Shown: positions 25,580 to 37,743, numbered from the stretch's first letter. The stretch: 64,000 nucleotides of DNA from CAJQQK01 sp963696075 (GCA_963696075.1 CAVOJD010000006.1:558001-622000); one strand, 5' to 3'. The notes: generated by a model from the letters alone, not told the origin. Numbers and translations: made by a program.

Positions 25580-25909
25580 TTACTTGACCGGGTGGTTCGG
25601 CATGATGTCGGTGGCGACCAGGATCTTGTTTTCCTGGCTCAGCAGCGCGCCGAGTTCGGCCGAGCGGCGTGTGTATTCGATCCAGTCGGGATCTTCCCAC
25701 ATGGCAGCGCGCTTGGTGGCGCGGTCGGCGATGTCCTTGTAGGCCCAGATGTGGACGTAGGAGTTCACATCACCGACTTCCGTCGTGGCCCACACGACCG
25801 GCTGGCCGAGGTGGCGAGTCTGCGCCTCGCGGCCATACTGCTTGTAGAGTTCGATGTGTTTTTTGATGGTGCCGGGCTTGCACGTATAGGTGCGCATGTC
25901 GAGGATCAT
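25580..25909 (-). CDS. NIPSNAP family protein
   Basis: 109 residues, a ferredoxin-like alpha/beta-barrel domain. It reads MILDMRTYTCKPGTIKKHIE, then LYKQYG..., WATTEVGDVNSYVHIWAYKD and WEDPDWIEYTR, the standard NIPSNAP pattern (PF07978). The biochemical role of bacterial members is unclear; they often sit in catabolic clusters. I chose the ATG at 25909, where this homology begins and a GAAGG-type ribosome site is near. It follows the RraA-like aldolase by 49 nt and ends at a strong terminator. Confidence 0.88.
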   Translation of the reverse strand: MILDMRTYTCKPGTIKKHIELYKQYGREAQTRHLGQPVVWATTEVGDVNSYVHIWAYKDIADRATKRAAMWEDPDWIEYTRRSAELGALLSQENKILVATDIMPNHPVK

Positions 25910-25958
25910 GGGGACGCTTCCTTCGCTGAGGTTGATGATGAGCGGTCTGGTTTCCGTA

Positions 25959-26651
25959 TCAGAAAACGCCGAACTTTTCCCACGCCTCGCATGCACCCAT
26001 TCCCGATTTGATCGCTTTTTCGACCTCGCCCTCGGTGCGCGCTTTGTCGAGGGCCTTGGTGATGACCTCGCTTTCCGCCTCGCGCGGGATCACGAGGACG
26101 CCCTCGCGGTCACCGAACAGGAGGTCGCCGGGTTCGATCCTCACACCGTCGATCTCGATCGCGGAGCGGAAATCGATCACCTTGCCGCGGACACCCTGGT
26201 CCTGCGCGTAGATCCCGCGCGAAAACATCGGCAGGCCGAGGGCTTCGATGCCGCGGGCATCCCGCACGTAGCCATCGAGGATGGCGCCGGCCGCCTTGAG
26301 GTAGGTCGCCCTGGTCGCCATCAGTTCGCCGAACAGCGCATACCTGAGTGAGGCGCCGGTCGCGATGTAGATTTCCCCCGCCTTGAGATCATCGAGCGCT
26401 TCGAACATCAGCCCGAACGGCTTGTGGGCAAGCGGCCCTTTCGCGTTCTCGCCGGCCTCGCCGAAGATGTCGGCTTCGAGTACCGGCATCGCGCGCCCGG
26501 CGATCATCATGTCGGACTTCAGCGGCTGGATCGCCTGCGGCAGGAACTGCCGTCTGAGGCCCAACGTGTCCATGATGTCACCGACGACGGCGGTGTAGAG
26601 CTCTGATTTGAGCAGCTTGAAAAGGTCGGCATCGTTATCTGGCAGGCCCAT
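25959..26651 (-). CDS. RraA-like / HMG-CHA aldolase family protein
   Basis: 230 residues. Pattern: LYTAVVGDIMDTLG, AGRAMPVLEAD, AGAILDGYVRDARGIEALGLPMFSRG, and GVRIEPGDLLFGDREGVLVIP. The GYVRD segment carries the Arg/Asp used for metal and pyruvyl binding in 4-hydroxy-4-methyl-2-oxoglutarate aldolases, and the GDREGVLVIP loop is characteristic. This fold also includes RraA, but catabolic context (SDR and NIPSNAP genes) favours an aldolase or decarboxylase role. The start at 26651 fits the family; the frame is open upstream through the hairpin array, but that part is repeat sequence and not protein-like. Confidence 0.85.
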   Translation of the reverse strand: MGLPDNDADLFKLLKSELYTAVVGDIMDTLGLRRQFLPQAIQPLKSDMMIAGRAMPVLEADIFGEAGENAKGPLAHKPFGLMFEALDDLKAGEIYIATGASLRYALFGELMATRATYLKAAGAILDGYVRDARGIEALGLPMFSRGIYAQDQGVRGKVIDFRSAIEIDGVRIEPGDLLFGDREGVLVIPREAESEVITKALDKARTEGEVEKAIKSGMGACEAWEKFGVF

Positions 26652-26807
26652 TGCGTTTCGCTTCCCTGTTGTCAGTGTTGTTGGCTGAAATGGAGCACGT
26701 GCCGCGATGAGCGGCAAGTCTGCGCATATCAGAAGTCGCCTCCGCGCTTGGCTGACCGAAAGGCGGCAGCGTCCAATGGTCATCCGGGGACCAGCCACCT
26801 CTTCCCA

Positions 26808-27172
26808 TCGACGGCTTTGCCGTCGGGGAGCGCCCGCGACCCGGCGCTTAGCGCCGCCCGTCGGAGTGGCCCCGCCGCCCAAGCGGCGGGAACAGCCACG
26901 TGAGACGAGCAAATCCAACCCCATGCCTCGCGTCTCCCGCCCCTCGACGGCGCAGCCGTCGGGGAGCAATCGCGACCCGGCGCTTAGCGCCGTCCCGTCG
27001 GAGTGGCCCCGCCGCCCAAGCGGCGGGAATAGCCACATGAGACAAACGACTACGGCGTGCCGTATCTCTCCTCGACGGCGTAGCCGTCGAGCGCCCGAAC
27101 GGGCGCCGGCGCTTAGCGCCGCCCGTCGGAGGTGCCCGGCGATCTTAGATCGCCGGAACAGCACCGTGAGAC
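26808..27172. repeat. Three-unit tandem hairpin array inside an operon
   Basis: Three ~100-nt units at 26808-26906, 26944-27043 and 27072-27172. Each contains, in plus-strand order: hairpin A (CGACGGC, 3-nt loop, GCCGTCG), hairpin B (CGGCGC, TTA, GCGCCG), hairpin C enclosed in a 5-bp outer stem with an AACA or AATA bulge, then a GTGAGAC or ATGAGAC tail. Units 1 and 2 share hairpin C (CCCGCCGC/GCGGCGGG, outer GTGGC/GCCAC). In unit 3 both stems are replaced by different, still paired sequences (CCGGCGATC/GATCGCCGG, outer GGTGC/GCACC). Unit 3 also has an extra GCGCCC/GGGCGC hairpin. The array begins four bases from the SDR stop and would be transcribed between that gene and the RraA-like gene. 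Confidence 0.9.
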
Positions 27173-27175
27173 AAA

Positions 27176-27979
27176 CTACTGCGCCGTGTAGCCGCCGTCG
27201 ATGACGAGGCCGGTGCCGGTCATGAAGGCGGCGTCGTCGGAGGCGAGGTAGACGATGCCCTTGGCGATGTCGTCGGCGATGCCGAGGCGACCGATCGGAT
27301 GCATCGTGAGGGACTGGCTGCGGGCTGCGTCACTGTCGTTGGTGCCGACCTGCGCGGCGCGGCTCACGAACGTTTGAGCGCCCATGTCGGTCTCGATGAC
27401 ACCGGGATGGATCGAGTTGACCCGGATGCGGTCGCCCTTGCGCCCGAACGCGAGCGCGGTTGACTTGGTGAAGGTCGTCACCCCGCCCTTCGTCATGGAA
27501 TAGAGAGGGTCGAGTTGCGAGCCGACGAGGCCGGCGATCGAGGCGAGGTTGACGATGGCGCTGCCGGCGGGGCTGGTTTTGGCGCGCTCTCTGAGGGCGG
27601 GCGCGCACATCTTGGTGCCAAGCCACACGCCCGTCAGGTTGACGGAGACGAGGCGCTCCCAGTCGGCGAGGCTGACCTCCTCGAAATCGCGTCCGAGAAA
27701 GACGCCGGCATTGTTGACCAGAATATCGAGGCCGCCGTAGGTCGCCGTCGCAAGGTCGATTGCCGCTTGCCAGTCGGCCTCCTTGGTGACGTCGAGATGA
27801 ATGAATTTGGCCGCGCCACCTTGGGCCTCGATCGCAGCAACGGTCTCAGCGCCGACCTCGTCGAGCACGTCGCCGACGATGACCTTGGCGCCGGCCTCAG
27901 CCATCAATTTGGCCGTTGCTCCGCCGATCCCGCGCGCCGCACCTGAGATGAGCGCCACTTTACCATCGAGCCTGTTCAT
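27176..27979 (-). CDS. Short-chain dehydrogenase/reductase
   Basis: 267 residues, classical SDR. The Rossmann nucleotide motif is ISGAARGIGGATAKLMAE (TGxxxGxG type), followed by ILVNNAGVFLG, the catalytic Ser in IVNLASIAGLVGS and the Tyr/Lys pair in YSMTKGGV. The C-terminus YLASDDAAFMTGTGLVIDGGYTAQ is typical of the 3-alpha-hydroxysteroid / glucose-dehydrogenase-like group. The ATG at 27979 starts at the usual MNRLDGKVALI. It is the first gene of the unit SDR - hairpin array - RraA-like - NIPSNAP. The substrate is not readable. Confidence 0.92.
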   Translation of the reverse strand: MNRLDGKVALISGAARGIGGATAKLMAEAGAKVIVGDVLDEVGAETVAAIEAQGGAAKFIHLDVTKEADWQAAIDLATATYGGLDILVNNAGVFLGRDFEEVSLADWERLVSVNLTGVWLGTKMCAPALRERAKTSPAGSAIVNLASIAGLVGSQLDPLYSMTKGGVTTFTKSTALAFGRKGDRIRVNSIHPGVIETDMGAQTFVSRAAQVGTNDSDAARSQSLTMHPIGRLGIADDIAKGIVYLASDDAAFMTGTGLVIDGGYTAQ

Positions 27980-28124
27980 TGCCGCGTCCTCCACGTTCCC
28001 GGTTTTTGTTGGGGGATCGTAGGCCGGTACGAGCGGCCGCAAAAGACACACAAGCATTTCATCGCCTGGCTGCTCGCAGCGGGCGCGGTCGCGGAACGGA
28101 TCGCGACGGGAACGGGAGGGGATG

Positions 28125-28168
28125 GAACAAAAAAACTGGCGGTGATTTGAGGGATATCACCGCCAGTT
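28125..28168 (-). terminator. Intrinsic terminator downstream of rnpB
   Basis: A perfect 13-bp stem (28134-28146 with 28156-28168) with a 9-nt loop. On the minus strand it is followed by a run of seven T. It lies about 310 nt past the mature rnpB 3' end and about 145 nt before the SDR start, so it separates the two transcription units. Confidence 0.88.
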
Positions 28169-28476
28169 GGAACTCACTTGCCGCACGGGGGGGAGCGGCA
28201 TCTTGAGAACGGGCGTCTCGGTGTCGGGGGGGATCAGCCGAGGAGCGCCATCAATTTAGCTTCCGAGGGGTACGCAGGGAACGAGTGATACGCGATAACA
28301 ACCACCTCGAAGCTGTCACCATCCTATGGTTGCAAGCTCGGGTGTGTCACGGGCAAGAATGAGACGGTCTGCGGGTTATCCACTAATTCGATGGGTTATG
28401 CACAGCTCTGGCAGCTCGAATATCTTGCGATATCGGATCGAACCAGCCTAGGCGGCGCGCCGCAAGAATGTCATTT
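28169..28476 (-). other. Region between rnpB and its terminator; possible tiny ORF
   Basis: About 300 bases with no known gene. On the minus strand a 29-codon open stretch after a TAG (about 28238-28327) reads DGDSFEVVVIAYHSFPAYPS, then EAKLMALLG and a stop. It has GC-rich third positions but no good start or ribosome site. An overlapping frame with an ATG could encode a basic 23-residue peptide. Either is speculative. The stretch may simply be the trailer of the rnpB transcript. Confidence 0.25.
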
Positions 28477-28893
<417 letters not shown>

Positions 28894-28898
28894 GCGTC

Positions 28899-28928
28899 GA
28901 ATAAGGCGTCGGAGACGGGCTACGTCAA
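28899..28928 (-). promoter_or_regulatory. Sigma-70 promoter of rnpB
   Basis: TTGACG (complement of 28923-28928), 18-base spacer, TTATTC (complement of 28899-28904). The predicted start, six bases downstream, coincides with the first base of helix P1 at 28893. Confidence 0.75.
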
Positions 28929-29148
28929 GGCGCAACCGCGCGTGAGCGCCAGGCAGGGTGTGACCGAATGACACGGTTAACGCGTTGGAGTGTCTTCAAA
29001 AGTGTTTGAATTCAAACCGCTGTCGCCACGGAATCGAGCAAAATCTGAGGATTGCAGCACTTGCCGCCGCTTTCGCCGCGCGCTACGGCAGCGCGCCCTT
29101 CGCAGGTGCAGCACAATCTGACGGCAGTAAGCAGACATCGGAATGATT

Positions 29149-29529
29149 ATGTCGCGTAGCACACTCATCGGCGCCATCGCCTGCGCCATCACGCTGATTT
29201 CCGTCCAAACGGCAGCGGCCGGCGCAGCCCAGCTCTTTGGCACCTGGCAGCGCCCCGCCACCGGCGTGATCGTGAGTGTCTTCCGCTGCGGCGGCGGGCT
29301 CGGCGTCAAGGTCGTGAAATCCGCGGTCCCCGCGCGGATCGGCAAAGTCTACATGTGCGGCGCCAAACGCGGCGCGAATGGCACCTATTGGGGCAAGCTG
29401 CGCAATCCGGAAGACAACGCCCTCTATAGCGGCGGCGCGCGCCTGATCACCGCCCGACAGCTCAAACTGTCAGGCTGCATCCCCGGCACCGCACTGTGCC
29501 GCAGCGAGATCTGGCATCGCGTCAAGTGA
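29149..29529 (+). CDS. DUF2147 family secreted protein
   Basis: About 126 residues. A Sec signal peptide (MSRSTLIGAIACAITLISVQ, TAAAGA) precedes a DUF2147-like domain: LFGTWQRPATGVIVSVFRCG, GGGLGVKVVKS, YWGKLRNPEDNALYSGGARL, LKLSGCIPGTALCRSEIWHRVK. The family has the pattern GxW...G...CGGxLxG...NP..G..Y.G...L.....L...GC...C....W.R, which this follows. Two Cys pairs could form disulfides in the periplasm. The function of the family is unknown. It stands alone, convergent with ampD. An alternative ATG lies two codons upstream. Confidence 0.75.
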   Translation: MSRSTLIGAIACAITLISVQTAAAGAAQLFGTWQRPATGVIVSVFRCGGGLGVKVVKSAVPARIGKVYMCGAKRGANGTYWGKLRNPEDNALYSGGARLITARQLKLSGCIPGTALCRSEIWHRVK

Positions 29530-29566
29530 TGCTGGTCACGGCAATCTCGCCACAGCTGGCAACGAT

Positions 29567-30361
29567 CTAGGCCGAGCGACTGAGCGCATCGATAAGATCT
29601 TCAAGCGTGCCGATCGTGGATGCATCGGGCAGGCCGTTGACCAGCGCGGGGCGAAAATGCCGCTGAAAGGCTGCGATCACCTTGGTGGTTGCCGGATCAA
29701 GCACCCCCTCGCGCGCCACCCGGTAGCCGTAGGTGGCAAGCAGGCCCTGTAGATGGGCAACCCGCGCATCCGGCTGCGCATCGCAGATATCAAGCGCCAG
29801 CGCCTGCCCGTCCGCCGGGCGTGGCCGCACCCAGTGCCCGATCCCGGCATTGGCGAGGCGCGCCCAATCGAATTTCTCGCCCGGATCGATCTTGCGCTGG
29901 GGCGCGATGTCGGAGTGGGCCAGCACGTTTTCCGGCCGGATCCGGTGGCGTTGGACGATGTCGCCGGCCAGCGCTTCGACCGCACTCATCTGCGCTTCGG
30001 GGAAAACCGGGTAGCCGTTGGCATGGCCGGGGTTCTGGATCTCGATCCCGACCGAGTGCGAGTTGATGTCCTCGACGCTATGCCACGACGACAAGCCGGC
30101 ATGCCAGGCCCTGTCGCTCTCGGCGACCATCTGCGTCACGGTGCCGTCGACGTCGATAAGATAGTGGCACGACACCTCGCACCTTGGATCGCACAGGACT
30201 TCGAGCGATCGCCGCGCGGTCTCAAGGCCGGTGTAATGCAGGATCAGGTAATCAATCCGCCCGCCGCCGCGCCGCGCGCCGATGTTGGGCGATGGTGCAA
30301 TGAGGTCCACGAACCCGCTGTCGGGCACGATGTGGCGCGGTTTCAGCGGCGCGGTACTCAA
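29567..30361 (-). CDS. ampD: N-acetylmuramoyl-L-alanine amidase, AmpD type
   Basis: 264 residues, zinc amidase that splits muropeptides. The Amidase_2 domain has a zinc-ligand His in YLILHYTGLETA, SCHYLIDVDGTVTQMV, HSVGIEIQNPGH, and the second zinc site in LAHSDIAPQRKIDPGEKFDW. A C-terminal peptidoglycan-binding domain (about residues 195-255, LQGLLATYGYRVAREGVLDP, then IAAFQRHFRP) follows. No signal peptide, so a cytosolic recycling role is likely. The only in-frame start at the right place is TTG at 30361, which overlaps the djlA stop as TTGA, implying translational coupling. Confidence 0.92.
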   Translation of the reverse strand: MSTAPLKPRHIVPDSGFVDLIAPSPNIGARRGGGRIDYLILHYTGLETARRSLEVLCDPRCEVSCHYLIDVDGTVTQMVAESDRAWHAGLSSWHSVEDINSHSVGIEIQNPGHANGYPVFPEAQMSAVEALAGDIVQRHRIRPENVLAHSDIAPQRKIDPGEKFDWARLANAGIGHWVRPRPADGQALALDICDAQPDARVAHLQGLLATYGYRVAREGVLDPATTKVIAAFQRHFRPALVNGLPDASTIGTLEDLIDALSRSA

Positions 30362-31065
30362 AGCCCGCGCTCCCGGGCGATTTCCTCATAGGCCGCATTG
30401 ATCGCGGCAAGCTTGCGGTCGGCCATGTCGATGAATTCCTTCGGTACCCCCCGCGCGATCAGGGCGTCGGGATGAGTTTCGCGCACAAGGCGGCGATATT
30501 GTGTGCGAATTTCAGCGTTCGTGTTGGACCGGGTCAACCCGAGCACGGTGTAGGCATCATCGGGATCATCGACGAACTGCGCACGGATCGCACGGTACTC
30601 CGCCGGAGCTATGCCGAAAATTGCCGCAACGGTTTCCAGGTACGTTTCCTCGTTCTCATGCAGAATGCCGTCGGATGCCGCGATATTGAAAAGTCCTTCG
30701 AAGACGTCGCGCATCAGCTGGGGTTCGTTGTGCAGAAGCTTGGCGATCTGCTCGGCATAACTCTCGAAGCCGGCGACATCCTGTTTGGCGAGGTCGAAAA
30801 TGCGCTGCACATTGTCCATCTCGCGCGCATCGGTGTGAAAAATCGCCTGGAACGCATCGGCTTCCGCCTGCGAGACGACGCCGTCGGCTTTCGCCATCTT
30901 GGCTGAGAGCGCAACAATCGCGACTGTGAACGCGACGCTTTTGGTCGCGTTGGGCTCATCGGGGCAAGGCCCGAGCCCGAGGCCGCTCATCAGCCGGTCA
31001 AGCGCGGACTTGAGCGGCGTTCCAACACCGCGATGAATGGCTTCGGATAGCTCTTTGAGTGGCAT
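30358..31065 (-). CDS. DjlA-like co-chaperone (TerB + J domain)
   Basis: About 235 residues. The N-terminal two thirds is a TerB-like helical domain (VAIVALSAKMAKADGVVSQA, IAASDGILHENEETYLETVA). The C-terminus is a J domain: DDAYTVLGLTRSNTNAEIRT, the HPD motif in RETHPDALIARG, and KLAAINAAYEEIARERG. J domains stimulate DnaK ATPase. Unlike enterobacterial DjlA there is no N-terminal membrane helix. The start at 31065 (MPLKELSEAI) fits the family better than the upstream in-frame start at 31110. It is coupled to ampD downstream. Confidence 0.88.
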   Translation of the reverse strand: MPLKELSEAIHRGVGTPLKSALDRLMSGLGLGPCPDEPNATKSVAFTVAIVALSAKMAKADGVVSQAEADAFQAIFHTDAREMDNVQRIFDLAKQDVAGFESYAEQIAKLLHNEPQLMRDVFEGLFNIAASDGILHENEETYLETVAAIFGIAPAEYRAIRAQFVDDPDDAYTVLGLTRSNTNAEIRTQYRRLVRETHPDALIARGVPKEFIDMADRKLAAINAAYEEIARERGL

Positions 31066-31512
31066 CTGTAACTGCTGTCGCAAGCAAAAGGGCGGTTTAT
31101 GCCATCCCAACGTGCACGTTGTGCAGGCGGTGAACGCCGCCGCCGGCTGGGAATCAGGATCGAACTCTCGGCGAGTTTCGCATAGTTCGGGGCACCGTCA
31201 TCATGAAACTTCCGTCATGCCGGGTTAAGCGGTGTTCTGTGTGCGGTATTGTTTATGCAATTTTAGGGCGCTATCGCTGCAGCTTCCAGCACCGCATCGC
31301 CGTGTCAGTCTGACACAAGGTTAACACTTTGATTCCGTTTGGCGGGTTAAGTTTGAGAATCAAGATGTTAGGTATCTGCAACAGGTTTGGCTGGTCGTTT
31401 GCATCGGACCGCGTATTCACTTGCAGCACGTAGACTGACTGGTAGGTTCACTGGGACAGCGAACAGCAATTGTGCGAGGGAGCTTTACACCGTGAGGAGT
31501 GAAACGCGACGA
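31066..31512. other. Intergenic region between djlA and a proline-rich protein
   Basis: About 450 bases between divergent genes. It holds a perfect 15-bp palindrome (GTGTCAG T CTGACAC, 31302-31316), a 12-bp palindrome (AACGTGCACGTT, 31109-31120), two GANTC sites (near 31332 and 31355) and TTAA-rich stretches. It probably contains promoters for both sides, but I could not assign them. Confidence 0.45.
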
Positions 31513-32736
31513 ATGCGTGCGCGCACGGCCCCGGGAGTGGCAACGAACGTCCTGACGGTTGCAATCGTCGGCGTGGTCGTCCTCGTCAATTCCGTGGCCT
31601 GGGGCATTCCCCTGCTGACGGGAGCCGGCGACAGCGACCCGGCCGGCAATGCGAAACGCCACGATTCGATCACCACGGGTGCGGTTCCGCGCCCAGAGCG
31701 CCGCCCTGAACGGGGGCTCGGCGCGACGTCTCCGGTCCCCTTGCCCGTATTCTTGCCCGTCCCAGCAGTCGAACCCTCTGGCCACGACGTCTCGGAGCGA
31801 AGCAACGCCGGGCCACGGGCGCCAAAAACGCTTTATCCCCTGCCGGAGCCGGCGCCATCGCAGCTCCTTGTGCCGCCTTCGAAACCGGCATCCACGCCCA
31901 CAGTCACGCCCCCTGAAACCCGCGTAACGCGGACGGCTTCGGCGCCAATTTATGCCTGGCGCGATACCGCGCGCGTGTCGCCCTATGCGCCCGGCGTCCG
32001 GATGAAGGAGCTGGAGAAGCCCGCCCCGTCGACGGCCCGCCCGCCGGCTGAGGTCTATGAGCTGGAGAAGGACACGACCCTTGAGCGCGCGCGTCAGATT
32101 GCCCGGCGCGCTGCCGAACGCTTCGAAGCGATGCGTGCCCGCCTCGACGCGCCTCAGTCATCGCGTCAGGCCGGTTTGAGCGCGCAAACCCTTCCCCTCG
32201 GCGCCCGCCAGCCGACGGCCTCCCTGATCGGTTCGACAAGCGCCTCGAAAAGTGCGTTTGCCGACGTCCGGCCCCGCATCGTGCGCCGTCCAATCGAGCC
32301 GGCCGCGCCGATGCTCGAACAGCCCCCGGTTTCGGTTGCCGCCGCCCCCGTCACGCCGCTGGAGCTCGGATCAACGCCGGCCCAGGCCGAAGCCGATCGT
32401 GCCGGACCGCCGCCGCCAGTTCGGCCAACTCCAATCACAGCTGCTGCCGTCCCCACCGTGCCCGTCCCCACCGTCCACCACCGACCTCGCCAGACCGCAA
32501 GCCTGACCAAGCCCCGCCCATCGGCCGAGGAGACGGCGGCCCACGCCCCCGTTTCGCGCGCGGTATCGACCGCCCGCCAGCAAACCGCGCAACGTCGCGT
32601 GAAACGCAGCCTCGCGCGCGTCAAAAACCGCGAGAGCCGCGTTGCAAGCCGGCCTGCACGCCGCAAGATCGACGGTTTCCGGCCAAGCTTCCACCGCCAA
32701 CTCGTTAGCGCCAATTTCTTCGGCGGCCAGCACTGA
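31513..32736 (+). CDS. Hypothetical proline-rich, N-terminally anchored protein
   Basis: About 407 residues, not recognised. One hydrophobic segment near the start (ATNVLTVAIVGVVVLVNSVA) is probably a membrane anchor or uncleaved signal. The rest is Pro/Ala/Arg/Thr-rich and disordered, apart from a short helical part (LEKDTTLERARQIARRAAER). The C-terminus is very basic (RQTAQRRVKRSLARVKNRES) and ends in FFGGQH. The composition suggests an envelope-spanning spacer. The ATG at 31513 is preceded by GAGGAG, though 12-13 bases away; GTG at 31492 is an alternative. Confidence 0.65.
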   Translation: MRARTAPGVATNVLTVAIVGVVVLVNSVAWGIPLLTGAGDSDPAGNAKRHDSITTGAVPRPERRPERGLGATSPVPLPVFLPVPAVEPSGHDVSERSNAGPRAPKTLYPLPEPAPSQLLVPPSKPASTPTVTPPETRVTRTASAPIYAWRDTARVSPYAPGVRMKELEKPAPSTARPPAEVYELEKDTTLERARQIARRAAERFEAMRARLDAPQSSRQAGLSAQTLPLGARQPTASLIGSTSASKSAFADVRPRIVRRPIEPAAPMLEQPPVSVAAAPVTPLELGSTPAQAEADRAGPPPPVRPTPITAAAVPTVPVPTVHHRPRQTASLTKPRPSAEETAAHAPVSRAVSTARQQTAQRRVKRSLARVKNRESRVASRPARRKIDGFRPSFHRQLVSANFFGGQH

Positions 32737-33034
32737 TCCGGGTTACGCGGGCCTGCGAGCGTCTCGGGCCCCGCTCCACCTCATCGCCCGGTCGACAGGG
32801 CTCGGCCTGCGGCCGGTGCAACGGCCCCGTGCGTATCCGCGAAACGCTTGCATCGTGTCCGGCGGCTGTTTCAGCGGCTGTCCGGTGTTGGCCATCGCCC
32901 GCAGCCCCATTCTTTGCGCGCGCGCCCGGATTAACCCGGCTCAATAAGACGCGAATACAGCGTTTCACTTGCGCCCGCCGATCGCCTATTCTCCGCCCAA
33001 CAATCCGAACATCAAAGATATTGGATCTCGAAGC

Positions 33035-36689
<3,655 letters not shown>

Positions 36690-36718
36690 CCAGCGCGGAC
36701 CGCGGGAGAGACTTCGAC

Positions 36719-37261
36719 ATGACCGAGATCAGAAAGATCGTGAGCCTGAAGGAGGTCATCTTCCGGGAAATGGAGCAAGACCTCGAAACGGCGATTACCC
36801 GTGTTGCGGGTATTGCCATCATCGCCAATCCGTTTGCCGGCCGCTTTTCGCACGACCTGACGCCGCTCTACGAGGCCGGTCGCGTAGTCGGAGAGCGCCT
36901 CGCCGCAAGCTTGGCAGGCGAGCTTCCGAATCCGGTGGTTTCGTATGGCAAAGCTGCGCTTGTTGGGGTCAACGGCGAGCTTGAGCAGGGCGGCGCCTGC
37001 ATTCACCCAATGCTCGGCAGGCCGATGCGCGGGGCGATCGGCGGGGGCAAGTCGGTCATTCCCTCAAACGTCAAGGTCGCGACGCTGGGCGGCTTGATTG
37101 ACGTGCCGCTCGGTCACAAGGACGAGGCGTGGTCATTCGATCATTTCGACACAATGACCGTCTCGGTGGCCGACGCGCCGCGGCCGGACGAAATCGCCGT
37201 CATCCTGGCGTTTGCCGACGCCGGACGCCCGATCCCGCGATGTGGGACTGGTCCAGTGTAA
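36719..37261 (+). CDS. Amino acid synthesis family protein (DUF1185)
   Basis: 180 residues. MTEIRKIVSLKEVIFREMEQ, TRVAGIAIIANPFAGRFSHD, LPNPVVSYGKAALVGVNGEL, EQGGACIHPMLGRPMR and AVILAFADAGRPIPRCG follow the PF06684 family pattern. Its biochemical activity is unsettled; it commonly accompanies genes for degrading cyclic amides and amines. Its position directly after the oxoprolinase/hydantoinase gene fits that. The ATG at 36719 has GGGAGA upstream. Confidence 0.85.
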   Translation: MTEIRKIVSLKEVIFREMEQDLETAITRVAGIAIIANPFAGRFSHDLTPLYEAGRVVGERLAASLAGELPNPVVSYGKAALVGVNGELEQGGACIHPMLGRPMRGAIGGGKSVIPSNVKVATLGGLIDVPLGHKDEAWSFDHFDTMTVSVADAPRPDEIAVILAFADAGRPIPRCGTGPV

Positions 37262-37344
37262 GCGGTCCAAACCGGCGTAAGCCGTCCGAATAGGTGCACA
37301 GAGCGAGAACTGGTTCGACTGAGCGGCGCATTCAAGATGCGCCC

Positions 37345-37743
37345 TCATCCCAACTTCCCCTCGATGTGCAGCATCGCCGCCTCCACGTTCTGCTGCACTT
37401 CATCGAGCGTGTTGAGATCCTGCGCGATACCCTCGATCGTGCGCGGCAGGCCGAGGCCGCCCGGAAACGGGTTCCAGCCCGAGAGCCAGTGAACGACGGC
37501 GCCGAGGGAGCGCGAGACGTAGCCAAGGGGCGAGAGGTGCGGCGACGTTCCGCCCTTCTCGATGTGGCGGCCGGTGCGGGTGAGGGCGGCGCGGCGGCGT
37601 CTCAGGCGCCGCTTCCAATGCAGCAGTTCTTTTTTCTTGTGGCGCAGTTCCTCAAGCGCGGCGCGCGCCTCGTCGTCGGTTTCGGCCATCAACTCCACAT
37701 GGGTGCCGTCGATGCGGATGTGGCGGGTGTCGGAAAGTTTCAT
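37345..37743 (-). CDS. Hypothetical protein, coiled-coil centre
   Basis: 132 residues, not recognised. The start MKLSDTRHIRIDGTHVELMA is followed by a highly charged helix (ALEELRHKKKELLHWKRRLR and RRRAALTRTG), then a short hydrophobic stretch (YVSRSLGAVVHWLSGWNPFP) and an amphipathic helix near the end (IAQDLNTLDEVQQNVEAAML). The ATG at 37743 begins where the composition becomes protein-like. It converges on the DUF1185 gene. Confidence 0.65.
   Translation of the reverse strand: MKLSDTRHIRIDGTHVELMAETDDEARAALEELRHKKKELLHWKRRLRRRRAALTRTGRHIEKGGTSPHLSPLGYVSRSLGAVVHWLSGWNPFPGGLGLPRTIEGIAQDLNTLDEVQQNVEAAMLHIEGKLG

Noticed and set aside
26652..27164. N-terminal extension of the RraA-like protein through the hairpin array
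   Set aside because: The frame is open, but the translated part is repeat sequence without similarity to the family, which starts at 26651.
26808..27172. CRISPR array
   Set aside because: The units are ~100 nt with internal hairpins and unequal spacing, and there are no short direct repeats with unique spacers or cas genes.
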